From Stramonita haemastoma (Eukaryota > Mollusca > Gastropoda > Neogastropoda > Muricidae), in assembly GCA_030674155.1 (NCBI GenBank), contig CM060326.1, positions 41,453,839 to 41,509,321 on the forward strand: a DNA stretch of 55,483 nt, in the 5' to 3' direction. A model generated the notes under the pieces. The model did not search any database. It was not told the DNA's origin and saw only the letters and a program-made list of their open reading frames with translations. Of the stretch, positions 9,625 to 20,815 are shown piece after piece. Within the stretch, counting starts at the first letter, position 1, and each line of letters starts with the position of its first letter. The position numbers and the translations under genes were made by a program.

Positions 9625-9755
9625 TATTATTTTATTTTATTTATTTTATACCACTTTATGTCACAGCGAGATTTCTCTGCGTGAAATCGGGCTGCTCTCC
9701 CCCGGGGAGAGCGCGTGCCACAAGTGCAGCGCCTACCCTTTTTTTTCATTTTTTT
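9625..9755. repeat. Dispersed repeat family E, copy 1
   Basis: ACCACTTTATGTCACAGCGA and TTCTCTGCGTGAAATCGGGC are shared with 11400-11715. It includes a near-perfect palindrome, GCTCTCCCCCGGGGAGAGC, at about 9694-9712. Confidence 0.7.
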
Positions 9756-10440
9756 TTTTCATCAGGGATGGTGTCTAAACACGACACCTGTGTGCAGCTG
9801 GGGTTTTTGTTGTTGTTTTTTTTTCTACAGCTAGACCTGTAGACTTTCTGTTCTGTGCTCTCACTGTGATTTTGCAGGTGTGAAGAATAAGACAAGAGTG
9901 TAATAATAGTAGGTGGAAGTTATATATAGCGCTATATCTTGTAAAAAAAAAAAAAAAATCAAAGCGCTTGCATTTCAGCCTTCTCTTACTCACACAACCA
10001 GTAGCAAGAAACAGTATTAACGAATCCTAATGTACATACACGCACGCACATGCACACACACACACACAAAGTGGGAAACGCCCGCATGCGCACATACATA
10101 AGGTTATACACTTTGGCAGGGTGATGGGGATTTGGGCTGTTGAAAGCAGGGACAGATATGAGAAGAAATATGAAACAGGAGAGGAAAATCTTAGGTTTGG
10201 AATAGATGTGTTTTGAGGGAGGATTTAAAAGTGTCTTAGGTAGGCTTTTGGCAAAGGGAGAGAGGGAGGTCATTCCAGATCACCGGACCAGAAACAGAGA
10301 AAGAGTGACAGCCCATATGGATTGGTTGAATCTGGTACTCTAAGCACAAGGTATCTGCAGCTGAGTGGAGGGATTGAGAAGGAGTGTACAGGTGAAGACA
10401 TTCTCAGGGGTAGGTGGGTGCTGCTCTTGGAGACATTTGG
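9756..10440. other. Intronic sequence without recognised features
   Basis: T-rich and A-rich runs (T at 9743-9759, A at 9943-9958), a short CA tract near 10050-10066 and otherwise unique-looking sequence. No exon is supported. Confidence 0.5.
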
Positions 10441-10469
10441 TTGGAATGTACAAAGGTGCTCCCATTTCT

Positions 10470-10713
10470 GGATGACCTCTGGAAGAGTGTATCGATTCAT
10501 TGGGATGGAACCTTACTGGAAGAGTGTACATTCTGGATTGACTCTCTGGAAGAGTGTATATTCTGGGTGACCTCTGGAAGAGTGTACATTCTGGGTGACC
10601 TCTGGAAGAGTGTACATTCTGGGTGACCTCTGGAAGAGTGTTAACATTCTGGGTGACCTCTGGAAGAGTGTACTTTCGGGTGACCTCTGGAAGAGTGTAC
10701 TTTCTGGGTGACC
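10470..10713. repeat. 30-bp minisatellite, about 8 units
   Basis: Tandem units with the core CTCTGGAAGAGTGTACATTC followed by TGGGTGAC, spaced about 30 bases apart. The first units are diverged and the central ones nearly identical; the last two have ACTTTC variants and small deletions. The 30-base period keeps a frame open, which explains the short repetitive open frames on both strands. Confidence 0.9.
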
Positions 10714-11399
10714 TCCATGAGTGTCAAGCTGGGGAACACCCAACAACAACAATAACAACAACAACAATAGCTCCCTTCATTAAGAGACTAGAAGTCGACT
10801 ATTTGAACACATTTATGTCTTTCTTTTTTGGACAAAAGTTGCTTTGCTTAGATAAAGATGTGCTTTATGTTTTTTTTCTATGTCCCACCAGCTAATTCCT
10901 TCAAAGCTCAGTTGAACTTTTCCCCACAGGCCCGTGTACTGGTTACAGAGTGAAATACATAACCACCTGAGGCTTTGTGTACTGGAGTAGCTCGAAGATG
11001 TACCCTAGCCATTACACAGTGCACAGATTTTTTTTTTAATCCCCTGATCTTTTGTTATTCAGTCTGAGAGATGGAATGACCCTAAATACTACTGTAAGAG
11101 CTTTGGTAATAATTGTAAGAGTCAGAATGCTTGTGCTAGTGGTAGACCACACAGGAGTTGAACTAACAGCTTCTCCCCCCCCCCACCCCCACCCCCAACC
11201 TTCTTTTCTCTCCCCACACGTCGGAAGTGTCTACTCAGTGGACACGCGTATGGAATTCCCACTTTACCGACAAGTTTTTGCTTGTTTGTGTGTTTGCTGA
11301 CATATGATATGTATGAGTTTCTTTGCACCAGCCGCATTTTGGTTATAATGTTTCTTCCTCCACAGTTTTCCTATAGTAGCTGAAGGTTATTTAACATTT

Positions 11400-11715
11400 C
11401 GTTTTATTTATTTTTACCACTTTATGTCACAGCAGATTTCTCTGCATGAAATTCAGGCTGCTCTCCCCAAGGGGAGTGTGTCGCCACAAGTGCAGCCCCT
11501 ACCCATTATTTTATTTTCTTCTTCCTGTCTGCAACTGTATTTGTTTCCCTCTCAGAGTGGCTTTTTGTCTACAAAATTTTGCCAGGGACAACCCCTTGTT
11601 GCTGTGGGTTCTTTTACGTGCGCCAAATAATGATGTGTAACACTCTGGACCTCGATTTATTGTCTCATCCAAAAGACTAGGCCTAGAACTACCACTCATG
11701 GTCTAAAAGATGGGG
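11400..11715. repeat. Dispersed repeat family E, copy 2 (longer)
   Basis: Shares ACCACTTTATGTCACAGC, CTGCTCTCCCCAAGGGGAG and GCCACAAGTGCAGC with the 9625 copy and extends further, to about CTCATCCAAAAGACTAGGCC. It is likely a SINE or a LINE end; gastropod genomes carry similar elements (from memory, not checked). Confidence 0.65.
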
Positions 11716-11764
11716 GAAAGTTTGGGGCCCAAATGGGATAATAATGATAATGTCTCTGTTCTGA

Positions 11765-12052
11765 GCTGCCGCTGTAGTCTAGTGGTTAGGGCGTTGGACT
11801 CATAATCTAAAGGTTGCGGGTTCAATCCCAGCTTTTGGCTATGGCGTTGTGCCCTTGGAAAAGGCACTTTACGGCTATTTTCTCACCCCACCCAGGTGTA
11901 AAAGGGGTACCAACCTTGTGTTGGGGGTTAACTCTGCGATAGATGGCGTCCTATCCAGGGGGGAGTCTATGACTCTCAGTCGCTTAATTGCCACAAAAAC
12001 CGGGATAAGCTCCGGCCTGATGAGCCTTAGGCTTGGACAGACTTTAACTTGA
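11765..12052 (+). repeat. SINE family B, full-length copy
   Basis: A tRNA-derived head has box A (TAGTCTAGTGGTTAGGGCG, from 11775) and box B (GGGTTCAATCCC, 11818-11829), followed by a conserved body (TGTAAAAGGGGTACCAACCT; GATAGATGGCGTCCTATCCA; GATAAGCTCCGGCCTGATGA). The body resembles the conserved central domains reported for animal SINE superfamilies, by recollection only. It ends just before the T run preceding the terminal PARP exon. Confidence 0.8.
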
Positions 12053-12116
12053 ACTCTGTTCTGAAGCTCTTTTTTTTTTTTTTTTTTTTTAATTTTTTAT
12101 TCCTGCTTCTTTCCAG

Positions 12117-12390
12117 ATCCCAAGCAAGCAGGTCCAGTGGGGACAAGCTGACCATGATTCTGATGCGGGTGTTGCTGGGAGAACCTTTCGTCAACAAAAA
12201 CCCCAACCCCCCAAAGTTCAGACGTCCACCTTGCATGAAGTGCCAGCAATCCCACGAAAGTTGTCATTGTACCAGTCCTGCCCTCTTCCACTCTGTCATC
12301 GATGATGCCTCCAGGATCTTCCGGGAATTTGTGGTCTATGATCAGAGTGTGTGCTACCCAGAGTACTTCATCACCTACAAGAGAGTGTGA
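12117..12390 (+). CDS. PARP-type ADP-ribosyltransferase, terminal coding exon, frame break near its start
   Basis: The acceptor CTTCTTTCCAG joins in phase 1 to the previous exon to give a Y-T-D-P-K continuation. The frame then hits a stop, while the frame one base off, from about 12130, reads RSSGDKLTMILMRVLLGEPF, then NPPKFRRPPCMKC, then IFREFVVYDQSVCYPEYFIT to a TGA at 12388-12390. One base therefore seems missing between 12117 and 12132. REFVVYD places a Glu at the third catalytic position (H-Y-E), as in PARP1 and tankyrases, which suggests polymer-forming ability if the protein is intact. CMKCQQSHESCHC is a Cys cluster that might bind metal; it lies after the strand rather than before it as in tankyrase. 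YPEYFITY is the usual PARP C-terminal strand, and the protein ends two residues later. Confidence 0.88.
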
Positions 12391-12961
12391 CCAGTGTCAA
12401 AAGTCTAGGGGAGGGGGGGAAAAACCCCCAACCAAGTCATCTTGGAAAATGTCACACACTTTATTTGATGCGATCGGTCATGTAACTTTTTTTTCACGGT
12501 TTTTGTTTGGTTTTTTTTTTTGGTTTTTTTAAGATTTAGTGTTTTTGTATTTGTTGTTGCTGATTTTTTTTTTCCCCAATTGACTGAAGTAGTGAAAAAG
12601 CTGTGATGAGAAAGTTTATGAAGCTTCTACTCATTTGAGTATGTATGTATCATTGCTGTAATTTTATTTGTTTTTTTTTGTTGTTGTTGTTGTAGTAATG
12701 TTGCACAATATTGTTGAGAAAGTAAAAGACGCATCTAAGGAGGTAAGAGCAGATGTGGTGTGTCACAAACACAGCAGACTCTGGGAAGGGAAGGAAAGAA
12801 AAGGATGGCCCTTATTTTGTTGGGGTTTCTTAATTAGGTATGGAGGTGGGGGAGTAGGTAGTGGTGGTGAAACAATGGAGACGAGCTACCAAGTGATGTT
12901 GAGAGTTTTGAGGTTTTGTTGGGGGTTTTCTTTTTGTTGTTGTTAGTTTTTTGTTGTTTCT
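12391..12961 (+). other. Likely start of PARP 3' UTR
   Basis: T-rich sequence after the stop codon with GTT repeats near 12680-12692 and no coding signal. I see no AATAAA close to the stop, so the 3' UTR may be long. Confidence 0.4.
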
Positions 12962-13085
12962 TGGCTACAGCTTCGAGGTTTACCAATGGTGAGATTTCTG
13001 TGTATACAACCTTTTTCCTTTTTTTTTTTACCTTCCATTAAGGTAGCCTCATTCCGACTATGGGGATGATGTTATTGATAATTCA
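12962..13085 (+). repeat. Dispersed repeat family D copy
   Basis: Blocks CTACAGCTTCGAGGTTTACC, AATGGTGAGATTTCTG and AAGGTAGCCTCATTCCGACT match the other D copies. Confidence 0.6.
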
Positions 13086-13741
13086 GCTGAAACCAATCTG
13101 GAATGCTTCACTGCAGAAAGCTAGAAGAAAGCAGTTGTGTGGCGTGAGTGATGCATGTGCTGTGAGGTGACCAGCAGCAACAGCCATAGTGTGTTCATCA
13201 TCTCTTCATTCCAGTGAAGATTCCGGTAAGGCATCACAGGGGCTGTCACCCATAACACGACAGGAGTTTACCTGCTTTAGCCAAAGAGCAACTGTGCCTG
13301 CTTTTATGCCGTTTGCCCAATATTGCTGAGGGATGGGAAAATGGGACGTGCTAGTGTGTAGGCATCATGTGTGTGACAGGACTCTGCTTAATTAACATCT
13401 CTGTCCCTTTTTAATGCAGGCTATTAGATTTTTGGTACTTCTTGTTCATCAAGCAATCTAAAAGAAGCTTTTGATATGAGATGACTTTAAAGCAGGTTTT
13501 TTTTATATATACAAATTATTGTATTTGTATTAAAAGTTGGTAGGTCACAGTTTAGTGGGGTTTTATTATAATTTCTGGTAAAACTGTCCCATTGTTGCTG
13601 TGCACCATTGATTAGATGTGTCTTATAAAACCTACATAGGAATACTGCCGTTGTGAGACTGTTCAAAATGGTTTGCAAACTTGAAAACAACACCAAAGAA
13701 TTATCTCTATAAACAAATGCATGAAATATTTTTGCCAAGTC
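13086..13741. other. No recognised feature
   Basis: AT-rich sequence, possibly 3' UTR of the PARP gene. A short antisense open frame (13487-13738) has no supporting signal. Confidence 0.5.
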
Positions 13742-14440
13742 ATTGGTAGAGTGATAGCCTGGTGGTTAGAGTATTGTACTTGTTATCTGACAGCCTGGGT
13801 TTGAGTCCAAGTTCAAGCCACTTCCAAAGTGCCCATTCAAGGCAATTTTTCTTCTATAGTTAACATTAGTGCCAACTCCAAAAGCCTGGATGAGACTATA
13901 AACTGAGGCCTAATGTAAGGTCTGGATAAGACCATAAACTGAGGCCTAATGTATGAACGCCTGCAGAACATCTTACACTCTGGTTAAAACCTGTTCCATC
14001 TTTTGGAACAGTAGGCCATCGTACCAGTGGGAATGGATGACAACATTTACAAAACTACACACATACGAGGAGTCGATGTAAAATGGCATGTGAGTGCTTT
14101 TTGCATTATCCTCAAAATTAAAGAATAAGGGAATAATGATACACAAAGAGCACCAAGACTCCTCAAAGAGATAAAGAGAAGTCAACAGAGAGACAAAGAG
14201 AACTAAACAAAGAGGTAACGAGAAGTCAGCAAAGAGGTAAAGAAATCATGTCAGCTATCTTCCGCACACGTTAAATCCTGTTCCGCTTTTTGTAAGAGTA
14301 GACCATTGTGTGCCGGTGGGAACAGATGACAATATTTACACAACTGCATACACACGGGGACTAGATGAAAAAAAGTACATGAGCACTTATCCCATTATCC
14401 TCGATATAAAATAATAAAATAAAATAAATAAATAAAAACA
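13742..14440 (+). repeat. SINE family C, full copy plus second tail
   Basis: Box-A-like GTGATAGCCTGGTGGTTAGA and box-B-like GGGTTTGAGTCC (13798-13809) are followed by the family tail, in which the AGACTATAAACTGAGGCCT segment is duplicated. A spacer of short AAAGAG-type repeats (14150-14250) follows, then a second tail (14275-14440) ending in an AATAAA-rich terminus. Confidence 0.7.
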
Positions 14441-14633
14441 AATAAAGCTATCTGACAGAGCATGTGAGGGATGTAATCTGTTTGATGGTTCTCAACCATC
14501 AGCAGTCAGTTTTGTTGCTATGACAATGCTTCTAGTGAGAATAGTGTGGGTCTGATGACTGATGAATCTTTAGCAGTGATGTAGCACGAACAAAGAGAGT
14601 ACATATTCTATGAGGCATTTACATCATAACTTA

Positions 14634-14917
14634 TAAAGGTGAAGGTATCCCATAACCTATGTGATTTTAGGGGAGCGAGGCATCAGAGACCTTACTTCTC
14701 CAGGGGCCAGTATATTGAGAGCTGTGCCCATCTCCTCTCCCTCGCTGCTTTACCTTCCCTGACCCTCAAGATGGCAGGTACCCATTTACCGTTGGGTGAA
14801 CTGGGGACTGTACTGAAGCCAAGGTGCGCAAATGGTCACCCATCCAATTGGTAACCATGCTGTTTAACCTTAGCTTGGGGAAAGCAAGTGCTTTGACCAC
14901 TGAGCTATCCTGTCCCC
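14634..14917 (-). repeat. SINE family A, copy 3
   Basis: Carries the CATAACCTATGTGATT block, the ATGGCAGGTACCC block and the head end TTTGACCACTGAGC, in the same order as the copies at 1772 and 3038. Confidence 0.7.
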
Positions 14918-15251
14918 CAACTTGTAAAGACTTATTGATTTGTTATTTTAAAAACTTTTAAAGACTTGCTGTTAAATTGGATTGTCAGGGCAAATGATGG
15001 AACCTCTACATTCCAAGGGTCAAAAGACTGATTAAATGAGGGGTTTACTTTTTTAACAAATCTGTTAGAATGAGAAGTGTTTTGTGATATCAGTGATTTT
15101 ATTGGTTGACAAAGAAAACTGTTGTAATATTTTATCAAGAATGGTGAGTTTACTTCAACAAAAGAATGCAAGTGCTACTTGGACTTTGATAAAGTCAACT
15201 GTATAATCCCTAAGTTTTTCTTGTTTTGTTTTTTCTTTTTGTTTGTTCATA

Positions 15252-15350
15252 GGCCAGAGTTCTAAGGTTGTGTATGTGACTATTTTCTACCCCACTACTT
15301 AGGTATCCACATTCCGACTGTGGTGATACTAAAGATTTAATGGTGTCATA

Positions 15351-15398
<48 letters not shown>
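15252..15398. repeat. Repeat D copy followed by (GT)n
   Basis: A diverged D copy (15252-15345, with CCACATTCCGACTGTGG) is followed by about 21 GT units at 15356-15398. Confidence 0.6.
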
Positions 15399-15400
<2 letters not shown>

Positions 15401-15477
15401 AAATATTGTACATACATTTGATTATGTAGCATGAATTGTGGTTCGTAAATAAATGTATTAGATAATGAGGTTGATTT

Positions 15478-15757
15478 TTGTTGGAGAAAGAAATTCTGGT
15501 GAAGTTGGATCTTTATTAAAGAAAGAAATTGTGATTAAATTAGATCTTTATTAGAGAAAAAAATTCTGGTGAAATCAGATCTTTATTAGAGAGAGAAATT
15601 CTGATGAAACCAGATCTTTATTAGAGAGAGAAATTCTGGTGAAATCAGATCTTTATTGAAGAGAGAGATTCTTGTTACATTTGATCTTTATTGGAGAAAA
15701 AAAAATCTGATTAAATCAGATCTTTATTAGAGAAAGAAATTCGGATTGAATCAGTGG
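15478..15757. repeat. 43-bp minisatellite, about 6.5 units
   Basis: Units share GATCTTTATTAGAGA followed by GAAATTCTGGTGAAATCA, with small length changes. On the minus strand each unit supplies AATAAAGATC, so the array contains about six evenly spaced AATAAA hexamers on that strand. Confidence 0.9.
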
Positions 15758-17330
15758 CAGAATGACTTTACTCCATTCAAGAAAAGATTATGTGTCATGC
15801 TTTGGTTGTGCATTTGTATGTATGTATAAGTTTGTCTCGTTGGGGAATATGTGAATGAAATAACATTGAAGACAGTTTATGTTTTGGCTACTTGTTGTTG
15901 GTAATATCAGTTGTTTTAATGTCTGTAGAATTTGTGTATAAGGTGTAATGCATAATAGCTTGGTTATATCTTTAAAATAAATTCCTAGTATCCTCTCTTT
16001 CTCCAAGTCATGTGCATCCTGATGCTAAAGATTCGGCTCTTTTAACCTCTTCTGCACTCTGCAACGCTTTATTGCCACTGTGCTTCTGTGTTCCCCAAAA
16101 TACCACTTGACTGGAAAAGCCAGTATCATCATCACAAAAATTGTCCTCACACTCATTTGTACATCAGAGTTTTCCAGTACACACAGTTGCATGTATATAC
16201 AAATGGGTTTCTCTACTGACAGATAATAAGGTATTTGAAGTGTGAATTGTATACATGTAGTTTTCACAAACAGCAGGTTCAACCACAGTTCACATGTCAT
16301 GTGCTGTGTTGTTCATATTAGCTTATGTCCCACAGCTGAACCAAAATCTTCTTTGAAAGATGCTGTCCTTGTATATGAAAAAAGTTTGATGATAAAGTGA
16401 TCAGTGGCAATATGAGTGAGCACCATGCCTTGTATCCAGCTTTTTGTTGAACAATTTCGTTAGTGTGTTTTTAATCGGTTTTTTTTTTCTTTAGAATCCA
16501 AGTTTTTGTAATGTTTTGTTGTTTCTGTTGCATTTTCATTACTTTGATGATTTGCATTGCAATTGATGAGGGAGAGTAAAGAAAGGGAGAGCAACTGTAC
16601 ATGATTTTGAGAGAATTGTTATGTCTCATCAGGTCTCATGCTAAGTCACATTTTATTGTAAAAAAGACATTGTAGTTTTTCGGTGTCATTTCTACAAAAG
16701 TGTACTGTGATGTAAGTCAACATGACATGTATGTTATTCAGCACTGTACCATATATGGAAATATACTTGTTTGGGTTTAATTTTACATAAGGGTACATCC
16801 AAACATTTACTGGAAAGTTTCCTAGATCAGCAAGGAGTGTTAAAAAGTTGTATTCAGATAGAAACAAAAGAATAGGACATCATATGTCTTTCTTTTTTTA
16901 TCACGAGTTTGGGGTCTGTTTTAGTGGGTATGTCATACTGGTTCATCGCTATCTAAAATGTCATTCAGCCTTTCAGTGTGTTCCAAAATAAGTTAACATG
17001 AGACTGTGTATGCAGTATGAGGAAAGAGGTTTCTGATTCATAACAAAACCTGCTATTTAGATAAAAGAAAACAGTCCCATGTAGAGTTCTGTTGTGATTC
17101 TAGGGGCCTCGGTTTGAAATCTCATCCAAAAGTGTGTGTGTGTGTGTGTGTGCATACGTGTGTGTGAATGTGTGTTTGGGTCTACTCAATACTATCCGAT
17201 GAAACAGATCCATGTCATTACCTAGTTGCTTGTTTTTTTTACCATTTGCAATGTGTAGTGTTTTATGTGACCATTCTTGCGATTCTTTTGTAGATCATGC
17301 TCATTTTTGTTGTTGATCAACCATAACTTC
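15758..17330. other. AT-rich sequence, possible distal 3' UTR
   Basis: No gene is supported. The part from 16482 belongs to the duplicated block. A family-C-like fragment (AGGGGCCTCGGTTTGAAATC) and a short GT run occur at about 17100-17160. Confidence 0.5.
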
Positions 17331-17336
17331 AATAAA
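17331..17336 (+). terminator. Candidate polyadenylation signal AATAAA
   Basis: CATAACTTCAATAAAATGTT is followed within about 20-40 bases by GT-rich sequence (GATGTGTATC, ATGTGTGAGAG), the usual layout of a cleavage and polyadenylation site. The same signal is preserved in the second copy at 31281-31286. It could end the PARP transcript about 4.9 kb after the stop codon; nothing in the sequence proves that link. Confidence 0.3.
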
Positions 17337-17424
17337 ATGTTTGCAGGCTCTCAAAAAGATGTGTATCTTTATGTGTGAGAGAGCTCATTGATAAAAGTGT
17401 GCATGTATGTTTGTGTTTATTTTA

Positions 17425-17650
17425 TTCTTTTATATTTAGGATGATAGAATAAGCACTCATGCTTTTTTTCATCCAGTCCCCGTGTGTATGCAGTTGTGTA
17501 AATATTATCTGTTCCCACCAGCACAAAATGGCCTACTCTTATGAAAAGTGGAACAGGATTTAACGTGTGTGCAAGATGTTCTGCGTGCTTTCGCACATGG
17601 GGCCTCAGTTTAGTCTCATCGAAGGACTTGTGTGTGTGTGTGTGTGTGTG
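17425..17650 (-). repeat. SINE family C, truncated
   Basis: Tail blocks AATGGCCTACTCTTATG, GGAACAGGATTTAACGTGTG and GGGGCCTCAGTTTAGTCTC on the + strand, that is, a minus-oriented element, followed by a short GT run. Confidence 0.65.
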
Positions 17651-17734
17651 TGTAATTTTGCTGGATGCATCTAGTCTGTATTCCTGTGGTGTCCAAGCTT
17701 TTCATATTTAGATAGATGCATTTTCTTTTAACAA

Positions 17735-18260
17735 TCATCAGCTAGAACTCCAAGGTTCACCTATAGTGAGAATTTTTGCATAGGCAACACCCCTCCTGCA
17801 TAGGCAAAAACAAAAACGAAAAATCTGCATTCCAACTTCGGGGATGGTGGCAGGATACCCATGTAAATTATATGCATTTGGTGGTTACCACTGCCCTCTT
17901 TAGGTTAAGCAGTGAAGGAGAGATGGTCACTGTCCTTAATATGCTGGCCCCTGGAGAAGCCGAGGTCTCCAACACTCACATCTCGCCCTCTTACCGCATA
18001 GGTTGTGTGAACACCTCCTTTTCAAGTAAATGTATTATTGATGTATATTTTTAAATGTCTCGTCTTTTGGATTAGATGATTAACTATGGCCCCCCAAGAG
18101 CAAATGCATGCACAGCATATTGGCCACTCTCTACAAACCTGTTCGACTGTTTGGAAGAGTAGACCATTTCATGATGGTAGGGGTAGTTGACAATTTTTGT
18201 TTTTAAATGCATGCTCATAGTTGTGTTTAGACATCACCATGAAGGTCAGGACATTGCTAC
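17735..18260 (+). repeat. Repeat D copy and a diverged SINE C tail
   Basis: The D blocks AGCTAGAACTCCAAGGTTC and GCATTCCAACTTCGGGGATG lie at 17740-17850. From about 18085 a diverged C-type tail follows (AAACCTGTTCGACTGTTTGG, AGAGTAGACCATTTC). The equivalent in copy 2 is 31660-32165. Confidence 0.5.
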
Positions 18261-18831
18261 TTTAATGATGGGTAAACATGGTTGCTTATGCCAGTCACAC
18301 CATAGGGCTCTCAGCTCTATCCAAGGAACAAATGTTATCTGGCTGCCTGAGCCTGTGTATCAGACATCTGTAATTGAATCTATAGTAGTATTAATGTCTG
18401 TATACACTTGCAATTTTTATTCGGCAGTATTCATATCTGTAGATTTTAGCAGCCATGTGTTTAAGCGGTTGTAATCTATATGCACTTTTGATGCATTTTT
18501 TACAGGTGTTCAATAGTTGTATTTTGGATATAAGTATTCATATTTCTCTTTTTATCAAGCACCTAGACTGCGACTATTGTGCAACTCAAGTGAAAATATG
18601 TCATGCTGCTATTAAGTGTGACAAGTCGGGCCCAGAGCACCTGACCGGTGTAAGCAAGAGTGGTTCAGGTGGGGATGGCATTTATACCAACAGCCCCCCC
18701 ACCTTCAGGTTTTATTTCAGATGTCTAGTTCAAGTTGATTTTATTTGCTTACATCGTTTTTGTACTTTTTGTAAAATACATTTTTATGGATATGATCTGT
18801 ATTGAAGACATATTTTCCATATTCCACACAC

Positions 18832-20456
18832 CGAGCTGCACACGGCTGCTCAAAACAGGGAAAATCTGACTCTTTAGTTGGCGGCTGGCACTGCACTCCG
18901 TAACCCGAAATCCCATCCCACGGCTAGGCTAGGCCTATCTAGGGCACCATGTGGTCAGGGGTCAGAGTCCAGCACCTGGCGATGCTGCTATACTTTCCTT
19001 CTTTGCTATTAGCCGCCGAGCAAATTTCTGTATGAAAGGCATTTTTTACCATACGCTGCCAGATTCCCATGATTTTTTACAGTGATCATACTTCAGTGAA
19101 CAAAACTTTATACTTGCTTTACCTGTTTGTTGTAACTTTGTTGGTGTAAGTTTTTGTTAACTATTTAAAAAAAATATTTTAAAACCATTGTGTCTCTCAA
19201 GAAGCAAAGCCTGGAGTGTCAGCTTATTGCTGTGTGTGTGTTTGTGTGTTGGTGTGTGTGCATGCGTGCATGCCTACGCATATCAGTGTGTGTGTGCATG
19301 CATGTGCGCGCATGTGTGTGTGAGTGTGTGTGTGTCGCGCGCGCGCATGCACGTGTATATTTCTGCGGCTAGAGAGAGTGTTCTTCTGTGTGTGTGTGTG
19401 TGTGTGTGCACGGTGTGTGTTTCTGCAGCAATAGAGAGAGAAAGAGAGAGAGACTTCCTCTGTGTATGTGTGTGCGCGCGTTTCTCTCTTTCTCGTTTTT
19501 ACTTTGATGTCAAAGTGTAGGTTTCTTTGTGGTTTGTTCTTTTTTCACAACACTGAAATAGTCATGCTTTTGATCACAAGATTTTTTCAACATGAAGATT
19601 TTTTTGTATAGTACCAGAAACATCAATGAAATATATTTTTAAAAAACCAGTCATTTGTGAGCTATTTCTGCCTGATGACACTGACATTTGTTTTCTACTG
19701 TGTGCTCGGGGTTATAAGTTGTACTAGAATTAGTAAATATAACTTCAGCTGTAGCAAGGAAACCACTAAAATCTGATGAAACAGTGGACTGTGTACATGC
19801 TGAATCGCCTTGACTATGCAGTAGTGTTTAGAGTGAAGTGAGATAGGCCTACCTAGCCGACAGTAATGACTGCCAGACTCTCACCCCACGCTCTGTAGTC
19901 CTATCACGCTGCTTCACACGCCGCTACTGCGGGTGGTAGCCTACTACGGTGTGTCTTCATCAATGGTTTCGCTGTGCCCACTGAAAAAAATTCTCAGCAA
20001 AATAACCTAGTTAGTCTGCATGCAGACATGTTCAATTTCTTCTCTATTTGTTTTGTTTGTATATTATAAATATACGTTGTTTTTTTAAGAGAGAGTTAAA
20101 AATGACTGATTTTTGTGATCGTGTTTCTGCCTGTCGCTCTCCTGTTCATCTTCATCTATGTTTTGACTGCTCTCACGTCAACCAGTGTGAAAGAAAGTAT
20201 ATGGAGTTTGGTGTCAAAAGAAAGCTTGTTTAAAGCTGATTATAAAGAATGCTTTGTCGTTTTTTTGAAGATTCACAGTACAAAATGTGTGAAAGAAACC
20301 ATGGTAATTTACAGCTGAACATGGCTATAGCGCAAGCCCCTAGTGCAGCCTTTCCTTTTACCCCGTTGATTTATTTATATCAACGCCCTGCTACTTGCGG
20401 GTCATGAACTTTGACTGGGGAACTAAAGAGACTGAAATGAGAAGCCGTGTGCATGG
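18832..20456. mobile_element. 1.6-kb insertion bounded by inverted repeats, only in copy 1
   Basis: Sequence present in copy 1 and absent from copy 2 (compare 18826 with 33290 and 20456 with 33340). The left end contains TGCACACGGCTGCTC and TGACTCTTTAGTTGG; the right end, on the opposite strand, contains TGCACACGGCTTCTC and GTCTCTTTAGTTCC, giving imperfect terminal inverted repeats of about 45 bases. An inner inverted pair (CGGCTAGGCTAGGCCTATCT at about 18920 and its near complement at about 19840) is also present. No transposase frame is visible, so it would be non-autonomous. It carries CG-rich TG/GC simple repeats at 19230-19480. It appears to have inserted within or replaced the left end of the MITE-like sequence that follows. 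Confidence 0.5.
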
Positions 20457-20815
20457 CATCGACATATTAATTTGCATCACAAGGGCTATTCAATACCCAA
20501 AAAATGGAACAATTCTGTGACAAATCAATGCAAATTGAAATGATAGACTGCATGAAGTAACAAAAGGAGAAATTGAAGTTTAGCATCATTAAAAGGTAGT
20601 GAGAACAAGTATTTGGGTATTTTTAAAACATGTTTTTAAGGCAAACAAAAACAACCTTTCGACTCAATATTTCAATTCATGGTAGGAAAGTGGCTAGTTT
20701 TGTAGTCGATAAAAGTCAACCCCCTACCTGCCTAAAATGGCTCTTAGCAGAAAAATGGGTAAAGTGCAAAGCAACTCATTTTGTGGTATAGTGTCACATT
20801 TATGTAGAATTAGCC
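20457..20815. mobile_element. MITE-like element, copy 1 remnant
   Basis: Matches 33340-33616 and, more distantly, 32773-33182: TGCAAATTGAAATGATAGAC, AATATTTCAATTCATGG, CTACCTGCCTAAAATGGC, with the right end GTGGTATAGTGTCACATTT. Its left end is interrupted by the preceding insertion. Confidence 0.5.

Noticed and set aside
10470..10713. CRISPR-like array of 30-bp repeats
   Set aside because: Units are contiguous with no unique spacers, in an animal intron; it is a minisatellite.
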